NCBI RefSeq assembly: GCF_011764505.1
Contig: NZ_AP022839.1
Location: forward strand, 665,001-729,000
Direction: 5' to 3'
DNA: 64,000 bases
From: Legionella antarctica
GTDB lineage: Bacteria; Pseudomonadota; Gammaproteobacteria; Legionellales; Legionellaceae
Both the position numbers and the translations under genes were made by a program. A model generated the notes under the pieces. That model was given only the letters and a program-made list of their open reading frames with translations. It ran no database searches and had not been told where the DNA came from. Shown piece after piece: positions 1 through 9,392 of this stretch (positions within the stretch are counted from its first letter, which is position 1; each line of letters opens with the position of its first letter).

Positions 1-445
1 TTGATTTGACAAGGGTTAAATCAATTGTGCTGCCCCGAGAATGACCGGAATAAAGAGCAATGTAATTGTTCTTAAATAAATTTTTTTTTATTTCACGCGG
101 ATAGAATGCGGTCTTCTGTTGTTGTTTTTCAGGATTCTGGCTCCATTGATAAAAATAATTTACTGCCTTTTGCGGTCTATAACAATCATAGACTTTAAGG
201 CTGTATCCTTTAGCCTTTATTTTCTGTTGTGCTTTTCTTAATTGTTCTCCTGCTTGTCTGGTAACAATGCAGACTCTTTTTTCATATCCAGGAATAGGAC
301 TGCCAATAAAATTATTAGCAGTCGCGTAACGGATGTCCTGAATGATGTCTGGGGCAATCTCGTGAAGATAAACAAAACCATTGGGTAGCCCATAACTGGT
401 TGTATTAATTAATAATAAAAGGATAAAGAGTGTGATTTTTTTCAT
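1..445 (-). CDS. D-alanyl-D-alanine dipeptidase (VanX/DdpX, peptidase M15D), C-terminus missing
   Basis: The reading frame starts at 445 with a hydrophobic signal segment (MKKITLFILLLLINTTSYG), so the product is probably exported to the periplasm. It then runs through EIAPDIIQDIRYATANNF and KVYDCYRPQKAV to SGHSRGSTIDLTL near the window edge. The last stretch is the SxHxxGxxxD zinc-binding signature of M15 peptidases (His and Asp ligands), and YATANNF and DCYRP are typical of VanX/DdpX dipeptidases. Family members cleave D-Ala-D-Ala from cell-wall turnover. The frame is still open at base 1, so the final part with the catalytic Glu and the last His ligand lies outside the window. No partner gene is visible next to it. 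The family call is strong; the role in this organism is inferred. Confidence 0.85.
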   Translation of the reverse strand, partial: MKKITLFILLLLINTTSYGLPNGFVYLHEIAPDIIQDIRYATANNFIGSPIPGYEKRVCIVTRQAGEQLRKAQQKIKAKGYSLKVYDCYRPQKAVNYFYQWSQNPEKQQQKTAFYPREIKKNLFKNNYIALYSGHSRGSTIDLTLVKS

Positions 446-569
446 GGACAATTTTATAAAAAACAATACCCGTTGTTTAGCATGGAAAAACATTCAATGT
501 CCAGACTGATGAACCACTTAAATTAAGCAGGTACCATGATGGCTGATTTACAGAATTAAAATTTTACGT

Positions 570-3095
570 TTATTGAGGGGTGTATCCGCTATCCTCATTA
601 TCTTCCGCATCTTTTTTCATGCGGGTAGATGAGATCCCGATAGGAGCTGTAGTTTGCAGACTCGCTGCTATTGTTAAACCAGGATGGGTATTTTCTTTTT
701 GGTGAGCCTCATCCTCTATATAATCAGGTGTTCTTATCCCTTTTGGATGTTTATGCCCCCTACTATTGTCTAATTTACGGTCAATACGTGCATAGCTGTT
801 TTCATTTTTTTCAACACCTGTTGTATGCGTATTAGCGCTACCTTGGATGTCGAGTATCTCATTTTCCTTAGCTGCTCTTTCAATGTTGTCAATTGCGTTA
901 TATATCCCAACTCCAATTGCTATGGGAAGAATGACAATAGCGATTACTCCGCCCACTGCACCAAGAGGGCTTGATTTCAATCGATCCCACCAGCTTTTGG
1001 GGCCAAAATCCCATGCTTCTTTCATCAATTGGGTTAATGATTTGTGCGCTTGCATACTTCCTGCTTTACTTTGATGAAGATTATCCATTACCGTGTCAGG
1101 TTCTTCGGCATAATTTCTAGAGGTCCACCACCAGAGGAATCCATTTTTTGCTTCAACCTTCGCTGAGGCACCTTGGTCAACCAGACTGACAACGGATGCA
1201 GCACTTTGCAGGCCTACTCTATTGTATTCAGTATCTAAAGCCTCTTTAAGAACTTGGGCTGTTTGAGGAACATTATTTCCCCCTTTAGCCAAGGCAGAAA
1301 GAGCCTCTTTAATCTTTTGCATTCCTTCAGAATTTTCGTTTCCGCCTGATAAACTATCCAAGATCGCGACACGACCATTAATCGCTTGAGCACGCTCATT
1401 ACCGCTTTTACATCCACCAATGGACGCTTCTTCAGCATAGACTGACAAAGCTTGAAAGAGTTTGGAATATCCATGATCAAAATGTAAATTATTGGCCATT
1501 AGATTTTTCAATCCGTTGTTTACATTCTCCTGAATATTGTCAGATACTGGGTTAACTTTATCTTTCCATACGCTTTTTAGAGACTGGATCATTTCTTTAG
1601 CCTCTTTCCCTGCTTGAGAATTGGAAAAATAAGACGGACGATGAGGAGTCTGGAGATATTTTTTGTATTGATCAAATACCTTACCTATCTTATTTTGTTG
1701 TTCAGGAGATGCATCATAAAGAGTATGCAATAAGGCCATCTCGGTCATCAGGGTGGATTCTTCCCTTAATGGATTGCCGGTATCATAGCCTAAAGTATCG
1801 CCAAAACCATTGACCGAGATGTTTTGGACAAAACAAAATACTGGATCGGGATTATTGTGTAGTTGTCGTGCATTATAACGATGCGCCCCACGTAAAATAT
1901 GATCAGCGCTTTGAGTTTGTAAGTTCCCATTTATATCACCCAGGGTATCGTTTAAAGCAGTATAACTATTGTAAATAAATGCTTTGGGTTTGTTCTCATC
2001 ACTGGTTAGATGTTTATCTAATTTGTAATCTGTTGTAATGGTGGTCAGTTTAGTCACTGCGTCATTAATGTAAGCATTATCGTCCGCCAGGCCCTCCTTT
2101 AAGACTGGAGATGGAGTACGAATTTGGATGCGAAGGTTTTTATTTGCTTCAATACGGCCATCAGCCTTTAAACTATGGGTAATGAGTTGACGATGGGCGA
2201 ACTGATTCCCTTCGATTCGGTCATGGGCTGTATTTTTCGAGCCGGCAATTAGGGTGGCTAAACCTACTTCCGAATCTAGATGTACTATATCGTTGGATGT
2301 TGCAGTAGTTCCTTCAGCCACATGTTTTATAGTTTCTTTAATTCCTTTGGGATTGGTAATTTCTTTAAGTTGTTTTTTTGTTAAAATAACGCCCGTATGG
2401 CTTACTATTGCTTTCATCATGATGTTGTGAGCTTTGGGTAATAGTTCTTTTCGGGCTTTATCTAATGATTTATTTAATTTGGCCATGTCCAGAGTATTGC
2501 CTCTCATGGCTCCTTTCAGAGCTTTGGCATAGGCTTCTATCACTAGGCTATTTACTGCAGCAGTAGCTGCATGGTGTATTGACGCCATTTTTTCGCTAGA
2601 TAAATCTTCAGGGGCTGCTTTTTCGTAGACTCGCGCGACTAGGGCTAGATGGAAATAGTACTCCTGTTGCAGAGCAATCAGACTACCTTTAGGCTTTGTA
2701 GTGAGTTGATTCATTATTTGTGTTGTAACTTGAGGTGTCTCAATTTTCTTTAGAGCATTTTCTAACTGAGTATCAAATATATTTTTTAACCGGGGATTAG
2801 TTTTGATATCCAGGCTAACTGTTGTAGTCGGTGTAACCATTTTGCCAACAGCCTCATTTAAAGTTAAGGCTTGTATATCTATTTCTAACTCCCCTGGAGG
2901 CGCTATATTTTTTATTTTTTCCATTATGCGTTGTTTTTGTTTGGCATCAGGAGTGACCTCGATTAGCACTCGTCCTTGGGGATCAAAGGAAAGCAAGTTG
3001 CTTTCCTTTACTGCCTCCTCCTGAGCTATTTTAGCCAGTTCACTCATATAAACAGCTTGAGCCTGGGCCTGGAAAATTGTTAACGGAGTTGCCAT
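570..3095 (-). CDS. Large hypothetical protein, candidate Dot/Icm-secreted effector
   Basis: This 841-residue protein has no catalytic motif that I recognise. The first ~700 residues read as mostly helical and soluble. One hydrophobic stretch lies at about 721-745 (GAVGGVIAIVILPIAIGVGI) and could anchor the protein in a membrane. The last ~90 residues are low-complexity and polar, with scattered Glu/Asp (EDEAHQKE, KKDAEDNEDSG) ending in SGYTPQ. A disordered C-terminus with acidic clusters after a membrane hairpin is the pattern seen in many Legionella type IV effectors. The gene stands alone, transcribed leftward, with short intergenic gaps. Effector status is inference from architecture and probable genus; it could be an ordinary cytosolic protein. 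Confidence 0.55.
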   Translation of the reverse strand: MATPLTIFQAQAQAVYMSELAKIAQEEAVKESNLLSFDPQGRVLIEVTPDAKQKQRIMEKIKNIAPPGELEIDIQALTLNEAVGKMVTPTTTVSLDIKTNPRLKNIFDTQLENALKKIETPQVTTQIMNQLTTKPKGSLIALQQEYYFHLALVARVYEKAAPEDLSSEKMASIHHAATAAVNSLVIEAYAKALKGAMRGNTLDMAKLNKSLDKARKELLPKAHNIMMKAIVSHTGVILTKKQLKEITNPKGIKETIKHVAEGTTATSNDIVHLDSEVGLATLIAGSKNTAHDRIEGNQFAHRQLITHSLKADGRIEANKNLRIQIRTPSPVLKEGLADDNAYINDAVTKLTTITTDYKLDKHLTSDENKPKAFIYNSYTALNDTLGDINGNLQTQSADHILRGAHRYNARQLHNNPDPVFCFVQNISVNGFGDTLGYDTGNPLREESTLMTEMALLHTLYDASPEQQNKIGKVFDQYKKYLQTPHRPSYFSNSQAGKEAKEMIQSLKSVWKDKVNPVSDNIQENVNNGLKNLMANNLHFDHGYSKLFQALSVYAEEASIGGCKSGNERAQAINGRVAILDSLSGGNENSEGMQKIKEALSALAKGGNNVPQTAQVLKEALDTEYNRVGLQSAASVVSLVDQGASAKVEAKNGFLWWWTSRNYAEEPDTVMDNLHQSKAGSMQAHKSLTQLMKEAWDFGPKSWWDRLKSSPLGAVGGVIAIVILPIAIGVGIYNAIDNIERAAKENEILDIQGSANTHTTGVEKNENSYARIDRKLDNSRGHKHPKGIRTPDYIEDEAHQKENTHPGLTIAASLQTTAPIGISSTRMKKDAEDNEDSGYTPQ

Positions 3096-3215
3096 CGGTT
3101 GCCTCGAATACTGCTGTCTCTTCTTTATATTATAGACAGGTTTGGCTTAAGAGCAGATTAAGTCATTGTCAACCAAAGACTATGTGATGTGAGTAATTGA
3201 AGAAAAATCTAAGCG

Positions 3216-3392
3216 TCAATAATAATCAATGGTTGTTGTAGTGACATCCATGGGGCCAGGGTATTCGATACCTAAAATTACTGGTTCAACCACTGGGGCA
3301 ACGGTCACTTGTCTGAATTGAACAATCTCGGTAGTTCTGCAGGCGCACCCAGTGGTAAGTAAAAAAATTCCTAATACAATTAATCCTTTCAT
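3216..3392 (-). CDS. Small lipoprotein, 58 aa
   Basis: A short frame starts at 3392 and ends at TGA 3216-3218. The product begins MKGLIVLGIFLLTTGCACR, a classic lipoprotein signal with lipobox LTTGC, so it should be lipidated on Cys16 after cleavage. The mature part is only ~43 residues, rich in Val and Thr, and ends in TTTTIDYY. No family is recognised. It lies between the effector-like gene and the flhB-like gene on the same strand and could be co-transcribed with either. The signal peptide makes a real gene more likely than chance. Confidence 0.55.
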   Translation of the reverse strand: MKGLIVLGIFLLTTGCACRTTEIVQFRQVTVAPVVEPVILGIEYPGPMDVTTTTIDYY

Positions 3393-3467
3393 TATGACTC
3401 CACACCTCTATATTTAACCAAATTGTAGATTATAAGTCCATCTATTGCCAATAAGGATGCAGAATAT

Positions 3468-3734
3468 TTATTCTTTTGGTTGTTTGCCATTAACATAATA
3501 AAGAAAAGCTAATATCTGAGCTACAGCCGTGTAAAGCGGTTGAGGAATTTCTTCATTGATGCTTACAGCTGATAATAAAGTGGTCAACTCTTCGTTTTGC
3601 TCCAGAGGTATGCCATGCTCTTTTGCAGTGGCAATGATTTGCTTGGCAATCATGCCTTCTCCTTTGGCGGTAACGAGAGGAGCTCCTTTACCATCATAGC
3701 GTAAGGCAACCGCCAGACTTTTCTTTTTTTTCAT
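3468..3734 (-). CDS. FlhB-like C-terminal cytoplasmic domain protein
   Basis: The 88-residue protein corresponds to the cytoplasmic C-terminal domain of FlhB/YscU export-switch proteins, without the membrane part. The pattern AVALRYDGKGAPLVTAKGEGMIAKQIIATAKEHGIPL matches the family core, where the substrate-specificity switch and the region after the NPTH cleavage site lie. The NPTH site itself is absent. Stand-alone versions of this domain (FhlB-type) occur in many proteobacteria. The start overlaps the stop of the fliK-like gene by 4 bases, so the two are translationally coupled. Its role in flagellar export-substrate switching is inferred from the family and neighbour. Confidence 0.8.
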   Translation of the reverse strand: MKKKKSLAVALRYDGKGAPLVTAKGEGMIAKQIIATAKEHGIPLEQNEELTTLLSAVSINEEIPQPLYTAVAQILAFLYYVNGKQPKE

Positions 3735-4990
3735 ATGCGTATATCCAATAATCGTAAGTTGGTTACATCAATATGATTACTTTCCAATCCAAGTTGCAAT
3801 TTCCAATGATGCAAGTTAAGACCAAGTTTACTGAATAGCGTTCCGATTTCCTGTTGATGTTGATTGAGTATGTCGATAGTAGATGATTTTTGCACATTAA
3901 TTTTAATGTCTATATTGTTACTATGAAGTGATACAGAGGCTTGTATATCTCCCAGTTGGGACAAGTTTAGAGCAAAGGACAGACACCATCTCGATGGATG
4001 CATGGGTTTTGCCTGATGCTGCTTAATCATCAATGGAATCACCTCAATGGACTCTGGTGTTCTTATAGGCAGATCGAGCATAATAAAATAACCATCCTTA
4101 TTGCCATTAGATAAATGATTAATTTGACTGGCGGTAATTCTCGCAAGCACTTGGACTAGTTGCTCTGCCAAAATAGATTGTAATTCTTCTGGAGATTGTT
4201 CCAATAGATAGACAAATGAATCTTTATGCAATGATTGTGGAATTGCACCAGGCAGCGGTAATGAATCTTGTTCTAATAGGGGTGACTCCGGTTTGGGTAA
4301 TAAGCTGCTGTTTTTTTTATTGGAAGTCGGTAAGCTACTTAACAACCTGAGACATTGTCCTTTGAAATCAGTCCTCAATCCTCTCGGATTCATGCTGCGT
4401 TGCCATTTTAATAATGCAGATTCTAAAAAAAGTCCACTTTGATTGATAGCATATCTTAATTGTTGGGGTAATTCCGTAAGAGAAACAAAGTTATTCAAAA
4501 TGCCAGTAATCTGTTTCTGAATGTTTTCAGGCAAGTTTTCAAAATGCACTAATTGATTCATCGTATTGATAAGACCGGTGGGAGGTGCCTGTTTGGGTAA
4601 GGTCAATAATAGGGTATTTTGTAAAATGGTAGATGAACGATGAGGATGCTGTACCTCAAGAATGGTTTCATCGGTATTAGCGATTACTTTTACTTGTAAT
4701 AATTCTCCAGGTATAAAATGGTGAGAGGATTTTGCATTGAGATTTTGGCCATTAATGTTAATGAGCACTTGATCGTTAGTTAACGCGGTTACGACTACGG
4801 TTTTTAAAATTTGCCCAACATAAAGTTCTGTTGCAGGTTTGGCCAGTTTGATCTCTTGCACAGGGGTTAGGCGAACACTGGGTGATTTATTCATTTCAAT
4901 GGCCATACACCATCCTTTCGGTTCATTTTGAATGAGTATATACTTCTCTTCTTTGTTATCGGCAAAGTGATGAATTGCTTTATAATTCAC
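3731..4990 (-). CDS. Flagellar hook-length control FliK-like protein
   Basis: This 419-residue protein has a long variable N-terminal half and a C-terminal region (about 275-410) that reads like the FliK C-terminal domain: a helical start, then ILDLPIRTPESIEVIPLMI, CLSFALNLSQLGDIQASVSL and LFSKLGLNLHHWKLQLG. FliK measures hook length and signals FlhB to switch export specificity. The immediately overlapping FlhB-domain gene downstream strongly supports the call. No other flagellar genes are near, so this is an outlying pair. The start at 4990 is preceded by a purine-rich stretch. Confidence 0.75.
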   Translation of the reverse strand: MNYKAIHHFADNKEEKYILIQNEPKGWCMAIEMNKSPSVRLTPVQEIKLAKPATELYVGQILKTVVVTALTNDQVLININGQNLNAKSSHHFIPGELLQVKVIANTDETILEVQHPHRSSTILQNTLLLTLPKQAPPTGLINTMNQLVHFENLPENIQKQITGILNNFVSLTELPQQLRYAINQSGLFLESALLKWQRSMNPRGLRTDFKGQCLRLLSSLPTSNKKNSSLLPKPESPLLEQDSLPLPGAIPQSLHKDSFVYLLEQSPEELQSILAEQLVQVLARITASQINHLSNGNKDGYFIMLDLPIRTPESIEVIPLMIKQHQAKPMHPSRWCLSFALNLSQLGDIQASVSLHSNNIDIKINVQKSSTIDILNQHQQEIGTLFSKLGLNLHHWKLQLGLESNHIDVTNLRLLDIRI

Positions 4991-5129
4991 CAGGAAAGGA
5001 CGCCAGAATTTGAGCTGGGAGCGTTATCATTTTATTAGTTTTAATTTAAAATCATATGGTTATAAATAACTAATTTTTTGAGGGCATCCCAAAGTTCTAC
5101 TGGTCATTGCGCAATCTTTATAAGGTGTA

Positions 5130-7370
5130 GTGATGTTAGATAGAGCCAGAGTAGTTGATGAACAGTTTCTTAAACGAGTAGTGCGGGCAGATTTTCCAGA
5201 ACTTAACAGTAATATCAGTCCAACAATGGCAGAATTAGAAAAAAAAACTGCCCTGGATCTCTTCGACTCCCAGATTAAATCACGACTTCTTGATTTAATA
5301 TCCAGACAATTAAAAGAAAAAGGGTTGGCCTTTTATACGATTGGCAGTAGTGGTCATGAAGGTAATGCAGTGCTGGGGCAAGTATTCAAAATTACTGATA
5401 TGGCCTTTTTGCATTACCGCAGCGGGGGATTCTACTTACAACGTGCCAAGAAATTATCCAGCACGAATGGAGTCAAAGATATTTTGCTGTCACTGGTTGC
5501 CGCCGCGTCTGACCCGATTTCTGGTGGTCGGCATAAGGTTTTTGGCAGTGTTCCATTGTATATTCCTCCGCAAACATCGACTATCGCCTCCCATTTGCCC
5601 AAGGCCTTGGGTGCGGCGTTATCCATTACACGGGCAAAAGAATTAAACCTTCGCAGTAAGCTTGCTGCAGACTCTGTGATACTCTGTTCTTTTGGGGATG
5701 CTTCAACGAATCATGCCTCAACCCAGACTACTTTGAATGCCTGTTCCTGGATAAGCCAACAAAACTATCCTTTACCAATAGTATTTATTTGTGAGGACAA
5801 TGGTATTGGTATCTCAGTACCTACTCCCGCTAACTGGATAAAATCCTCAGTTAGCTCACGCCCAGGGTTACACTATATTGCCTGTGATGGATTAAATATT
5901 GCTGATATATACGCTAAAGCCCACGAAGCAGAATATTTAGCACGAATTAAAAAACAACCGGTTTTTTTACACATGAATTGTGTGCGTTTATTGGGACACG
6001 CAGGTTCTGATATTGAATCGCAATACAATACTCAGGCTGAAATTGAACAACGAGAAGCTCAGGATCCTTTATTACATACTGCAGGTATCCTCTATAAAGA
6101 AGGTTGGATGAGTTTGCAAGCCATAGTAGACCTGTATCAGGATAATCGTTCTTTGATTGAAGCTAAAGCGGTTGAAGCGATAAGAGAACCTCGAATGGGC
6201 AGCGCTAATGAAGTCATGGCTTCTTTGGTTCCTAAGAGAGAAAAAAAACCAGTCCTGTCCATTCCTGATGAACTCCAACGAGCCCAAGTGTTTGCTAATA
6301 CATACAGTCAGTTAGGGCAAAAAAGAAACTTGTGCCAACACATTAATTTTGCCTTGACTGATTTGATGATGCAGTATCCTAATATGCTGGTCTTTGGTGA
6401 AGATGTAGGTAAAAAGGGTGGGGTTTATCGAGTTACTGCGGAGCTGCAAGAGCGATTTGGCCAACGCCGGGTTTTTGATACCCTTCTTGACGAAACCACT
6501 ATTCTGGGAACGGCAATTGGATTAGCCCATAATGGATTTATTCCAGTTCCGGAGATTCAGTTTTTAGCTTACCTGCATAATGCAGAAGATCAATTGCGTG
6601 GTGAAGCATCCACGTTGTCTTTTTTTTCCAATGGCCAATATCAAAATCCCATGGTACTCAGAATCGCTTCTCTTGCTTATCAGAAAGGATTTGGCGGGCA
6701 TTTTCACAATGATAATTCCTTCACGGTGCTTCGTGATTTACCGGGAGTGATTGTTGCCTGTCCTTCCAGCGGGCCGGATGCTGCAAAAATGCTTCGTACT
6801 TGTATGCGTTTAGCTTATCAGGAAGGGCGGGTAGTAGTATTTTTAGAGCCTATAGCCTTGTATATGACTAAAGATTTACACTCTCCAGGAGATAATGGCT
6901 GGCTTTTTGATTATCCCTCCCCCCAAGAAATGATTTCTTTGGGGGAGGTAGGGATTTATGGTGAAGGCGATACAGTTATTTTGACCTATGCCAACGGTTA
7001 TTATTTATCCCGACAGGCGGCTAAAATAGTGCAGGAGCAATATGGTATCGAGGTAAAAATTGTTGATTTGCGCTGGTTGAGTCCATTACCTAAAGAGGCT
7101 ATTTTAAAAGAAGTAGCTTCGGCGAAGCGTGTTCTCATAGTTGATGAAGGAAGACAAAGTGGTTCGCTTAGTGAAGGATTGATGACCTTATTGATGGAAG
7201 AAACATCATCCAATTTGAAGGTCAAACGAATCACAGGGAAAGATTGTTTTATTCCATTAGGTACCGCCTGGCACTATTTATTACCAAGTCAGGAAAGTAT
7301 AGTAGAGGCGGTAATTGCATTACAGTCAGAAAAAAGGGAGACAGAAAGTGGACGACTTGTTATTTCTTGA
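5130..7370 (+). CDS. 2-oxoacid (branched-chain-type) dehydrogenase E1, alpha-beta fusion
   Basis: One 746-residue chain contains both E1 subunits. The alpha part (residues ~1-370) has the thiamine-diphosphate motif running from GDAS (~189) to EDNGIGIS (~221). The beta part (from ~405) has VFGEDVGKKGGVYRVT, LDETTILGTAIGLA and the transketolase C-terminal VDLRWLSPLPKEA. The reaction is thiamine-dependent oxidative decarboxylation of a 2-oxoacid, with transfer of the acyl group to a lipoyl E2. The beta part resembles branched-chain/2-oxoisovalerate E1, but the substrate cannot be read from sequence. The first start codon is GTG at 5130, with an in-frame ATG at 5133; AAGG just upstream serves either. 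No E2 or E3 gene is adjacent. The 3' end nearly touches glutaryl-CoA dehydrogenase, suggesting an operon for amino-acid or organic-acid breakdown. Confidence 0.88.
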   Translation: MMLDRARVVDEQFLKRVVRADFPELNSNISPTMAELEKKTALDLFDSQIKSRLLDLISRQLKEKGLAFYTIGSSGHEGNAVLGQVFKITDMAFLHYRSGGFYLQRAKKLSSTNGVKDILLSLVAAASDPISGGRHKVFGSVPLYIPPQTSTIASHLPKALGAALSITRAKELNLRSKLAADSVILCSFGDASTNHASTQTTLNACSWISQQNYPLPIVFICEDNGIGISVPTPANWIKSSVSSRPGLHYIACDGLNIADIYAKAHEAEYLARIKKQPVFLHMNCVRLLGHAGSDIESQYNTQAEIEQREAQDPLLHTAGILYKEGWMSLQAIVDLYQDNRSLIEAKAVEAIREPRMGSANEVMASLVPKREKKPVLSIPDELQRAQVFANTYSQLGQKRNLCQHINFALTDLMMQYPNMLVFGEDVGKKGGVYRVTAELQERFGQRRVFDTLLDETTILGTAIGLAHNGFIPVPEIQFLAYLHNAEDQLRGEASTLSFFSNGQYQNPMVLRIASLAYQKGFGGHFHNDNSFTVLRDLPGVIVACPSSGPDAAKMLRTCMRLAYQEGRVVVFLEPIALYMTKDLHSPGDNGWLFDYPSPQEMISLGEVGIYGEGDTVILTYANGYYLSRQAAKIVQEQYGIEVKIVDLRWLSPLPKEAILKEVASAKRVLIVDEGRQSGSLSEGLMTLLMEETSSNLKVKRITGKDCFIPLGTAWHYLLPSQESIVEAVIALQSEKRETESGRLVIS

Positions 7371-8505
7371 TGAGCAACTGCATGATGACGAGCGCATGAT
7401 ACGAGACAGTGTGGCGCGTTTTGTAAGCAATGATGTGGTGCCTTTAATGGCAGAATCTTTTGAGGATGCACAGTTTCCTCCTGAGCTTATTCAAAAATCT
7501 GCAGATCTGGGTTTATTGGGTTTAACCTTGCCTGTGCAATACGGAGGTGCTGAAGCATCCTATGTGGCTTATGGTCTTGTATGCCAGGAGCTGGAGCGAG
7601 GAGATAGTGGCCTTCGCAGTTTTGTTTCAGTGCAAAGCTCTTTATGCATGTATCCTATTTTTCGGTTTGGTAACGAAGAGCAAAGAATGCGTTTTTTACC
7701 TGCTATGGCTGCTGGCAAAGTGATTGGATGTTTTGGTTTAACCGAACCCGATTCAGGTTCAGATCCTGGCAGTATGCGCACTAATGCAAAAAAAATAGAA
7801 GATGGCTGGATCTTAAATGGCGCAAAAATGTGGATTACCAATGCTCCGATTGCCGATATTGCCATTGTATGGGCCAAAACAGAGCAGGGCATTCGTGGAT
7901 TTATTGTTGAAACGAAATCCAAGGGAGTGAGTTGTCCTGAAATCAAATTAAAAATGTCACTCCGAGCCTCCGTAACTGGCGAACTAGTATTCGATAATGT
8001 TTTTATTCCTGATGAAAACTTTTTGCCAGGGTCTGATAAGGGTTTGGGAGCTGCTTTAAGTTGTTTAAGCCAGGCGCGTTACGGCATTGCCTGGGGGGCA
8101 ATGGGGGCGGCTATGGATTGTTTTGATATGGCTCGAGGTTACTTATTAGAGCGCAAACAATTTGATAAACCTTTGGCCTCTTTTCAGCTAATTCAAAAAG
8201 ACTTAGCGGACATGTATACAGAAATTATTAAATCCCAGTGCCTTAATCTTCAAATAGGCCGCTTGAAAGATCAGGGCAGAGAAACTCCTACTATGATTTC
8301 CCTAGCTAAGGGGAATGCCTGTCGTGAGGCATTGAAAATTGCTCGAAAATGTAGGAATCTTATGGGTGGGAATGGAATAAGTCTTGAGTATCATGTCATT
8401 AGACATATGCTTAATTTGGAATCTGTCTTTACTTATGAAGGTACGGATAACGTTCATACCTTGGTTTTAGGAAGACACATTACTGGAATTAATGCTTTTG
8501 GTTAA
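7348..8505 (+). CDS. gcdH: Glutaryl-CoA dehydrogenase
   Basis: The protein is an acyl-CoA dehydrogenase of 385 residues. Evidence includes FGLTEPDSGSDPGSM (flavin/substrate loop), WITNAPIADIAIVWAK and a C-terminal YEGTDNVHTLVLGRHITG in which the Glu of YEGT (~363) is the catalytic base. The N-terminus (LDEQLHDDERMIRDSVARFV) and the ITG(I)NAF ending match glutaryl-CoA dehydrogenase rather than short-chain enzymes. It oxidises and decarboxylates glutaryl-CoA to crotonyl-CoA in lysine/tryptophan breakdown, using FAD. I chose GTG 7348, preceded by GGGAG at 7336-7340. The frame is open upstream to 7315, but that would overlap the E1 gene. With GTG 7348 the overlap is 23 bases, implying coupling to E1. 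Confidence 0.88.
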   Translation: MDDLLFLDEQLHDDERMIRDSVARFVSNDVVPLMAESFEDAQFPPELIQKSADLGLLGLTLPVQYGGAEASYVAYGLVCQELERGDSGLRSFVSVQSSLCMYPIFRFGNEEQRMRFLPAMAAGKVIGCFGLTEPDSGSDPGSMRTNAKKIEDGWILNGAKMWITNAPIADIAIVWAKTEQGIRGFIVETKSKGVSCPEIKLKMSLRASVTGELVFDNVFIPDENFLPGSDKGLGAALSCLSQARYGIAWGAMGAAMDCFDMARGYLLERKQFDKPLASFQLIQKDLADMYTEIIKSQCLNLQIGRLKDQGRETPTMISLAKGNACREALKIARKCRNLMGGNGISLEYHVIRHMLNLESVFTYEGTDNVHTLVLGRHITGINAFG

Positions 8506-8539
8506 AAGAATTATTGGTTTTATCGAGTTGCTCCTGAAC

Positions 8540-8577
8540 TTCGCAAGATAATAAATCTAAAAATTATTTCTTGCGAA
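8540..8577 (+). terminator. Inverted repeat downstream of gcdH
   Basis: Arms TTCGCAAGA (8540-8548) and TCTTGCGAA (8569-8577) are perfect complements, with further A/T pairing inside. It lies 35 bases after the gcdH stop and could end the E1-gcdH transcript, but no T-run follows, so a processing or protein-binding role is equally possible. The rest of 8578-8856 shows nothing I recognise. Confidence 0.4.
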
Positions 8578-8856
8578 CTAAGTTTCACCGTTGTTAGGTT
8601 AAGTAAAATCGTAGTTTGGGTCGCGACCCAACGAAGGCTATTGACTTAGAACAGGCTATAAATTTGGCTGCTTGTTCTTAGCTTAATGGCTGTGATGTCA
8701 GGTTAATGATGCTGGAGTTTCCCTGAATGTTTTTGTCCTGGAATGAGGTATAAGTCATAGATACATTGAAATGGTTCAAATCCAGATTCACTATTCATTT
8801 TATTAAAGGGATATTAATTTTAATAACGGTTATCTTAAGACAATACAGGAGTTGAT

Positions 8857-9240
8857 ATGAATAACGTGAGTTTAAAAAAAGCCCTAATTCTCTGTTTACC
8901 CATATTATTTTTTAGCATTAATGCTGATGCTTTAGGGAAAAAGGAAGTATTAGCCCAACAATGTCAGGATTTATCTGCAACAGTAGCCTCATTGGTGTCA
9001 AGCCAGGTGAGGGCTGACTGCGCAGAAAGACTGGGGTTGTCCTCGGTGTCAATTGAGAAAGCAGGGTATTTGATTCTTGACTACTCTTATCCGACTGCAA
9101 AAAAAGAGCTTAACCTGGCGGTTTCTCATTTACGTTATGCCGAACTTAACAGCTGTAATCGCTACATTCAGATATCACATTCTAAATTTGAAGCTCAAAA
9201 AATAAAAAATTCGCTAATAGACACCCACTCATCAGTTTAA
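8857..9240 (+). CDS. Secreted hypothetical protein, 127 aa
   Basis: The N-terminus MNNVSLKKALILCLPILFF followed by SINADALGKK is a clear Sec signal peptide with probable cleavage after ADA. The mature ~100 residues are helical, with four Cys (QQCQ, DCAE, SCNR) that could form disulfides in the periplasm. The family is not recognised. A ribosome site (CAGGAG) lies 7 bases upstream. It is a single gene followed by a strong hairpin at 9255-9277. Confidence 0.6.
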   Translation: MNNVSLKKALILCLPILFFSINADALGKKEVLAQQCQDLSATVASLVSSQVRADCAERLGLSSVSIEKAGYLILDYSYPTAKKELNLAVSHLRYAELNSCNRYIQISHSKFEAQKIKNSLIDTHSSV

Positions 9241-9254
9241 TCGGGATAAATTTC

Positions 9255-9277
9255 ATTCCCGCGAAGGCGGGAATTTT
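9255..9277 (+). terminator. Hairpin terminator / REP-like palindrome
   Basis: Perfect 8-bp stem ATTCCCGC / GCGGGAAT with loop GAAG, running into TTTT. It lies 14 bases after the stop of the 127-aa gene, so it fits a rho-independent terminator. The same CCCGC-GAAG-GCGGG core is common as an intergenic repeat in many proteobacterial genomes. Confidence 0.7.
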
Positions 9278-9392
9278 AATCGGACCACCAAACGCATGTG
9301 TTACTTGTCATAAAGGATTGAGGCGCAAGCCCCAAATAACTCAAAATCCTGCTAAAATTAATGGATAAATAGTGTTTTATTAAGGCATTAAA

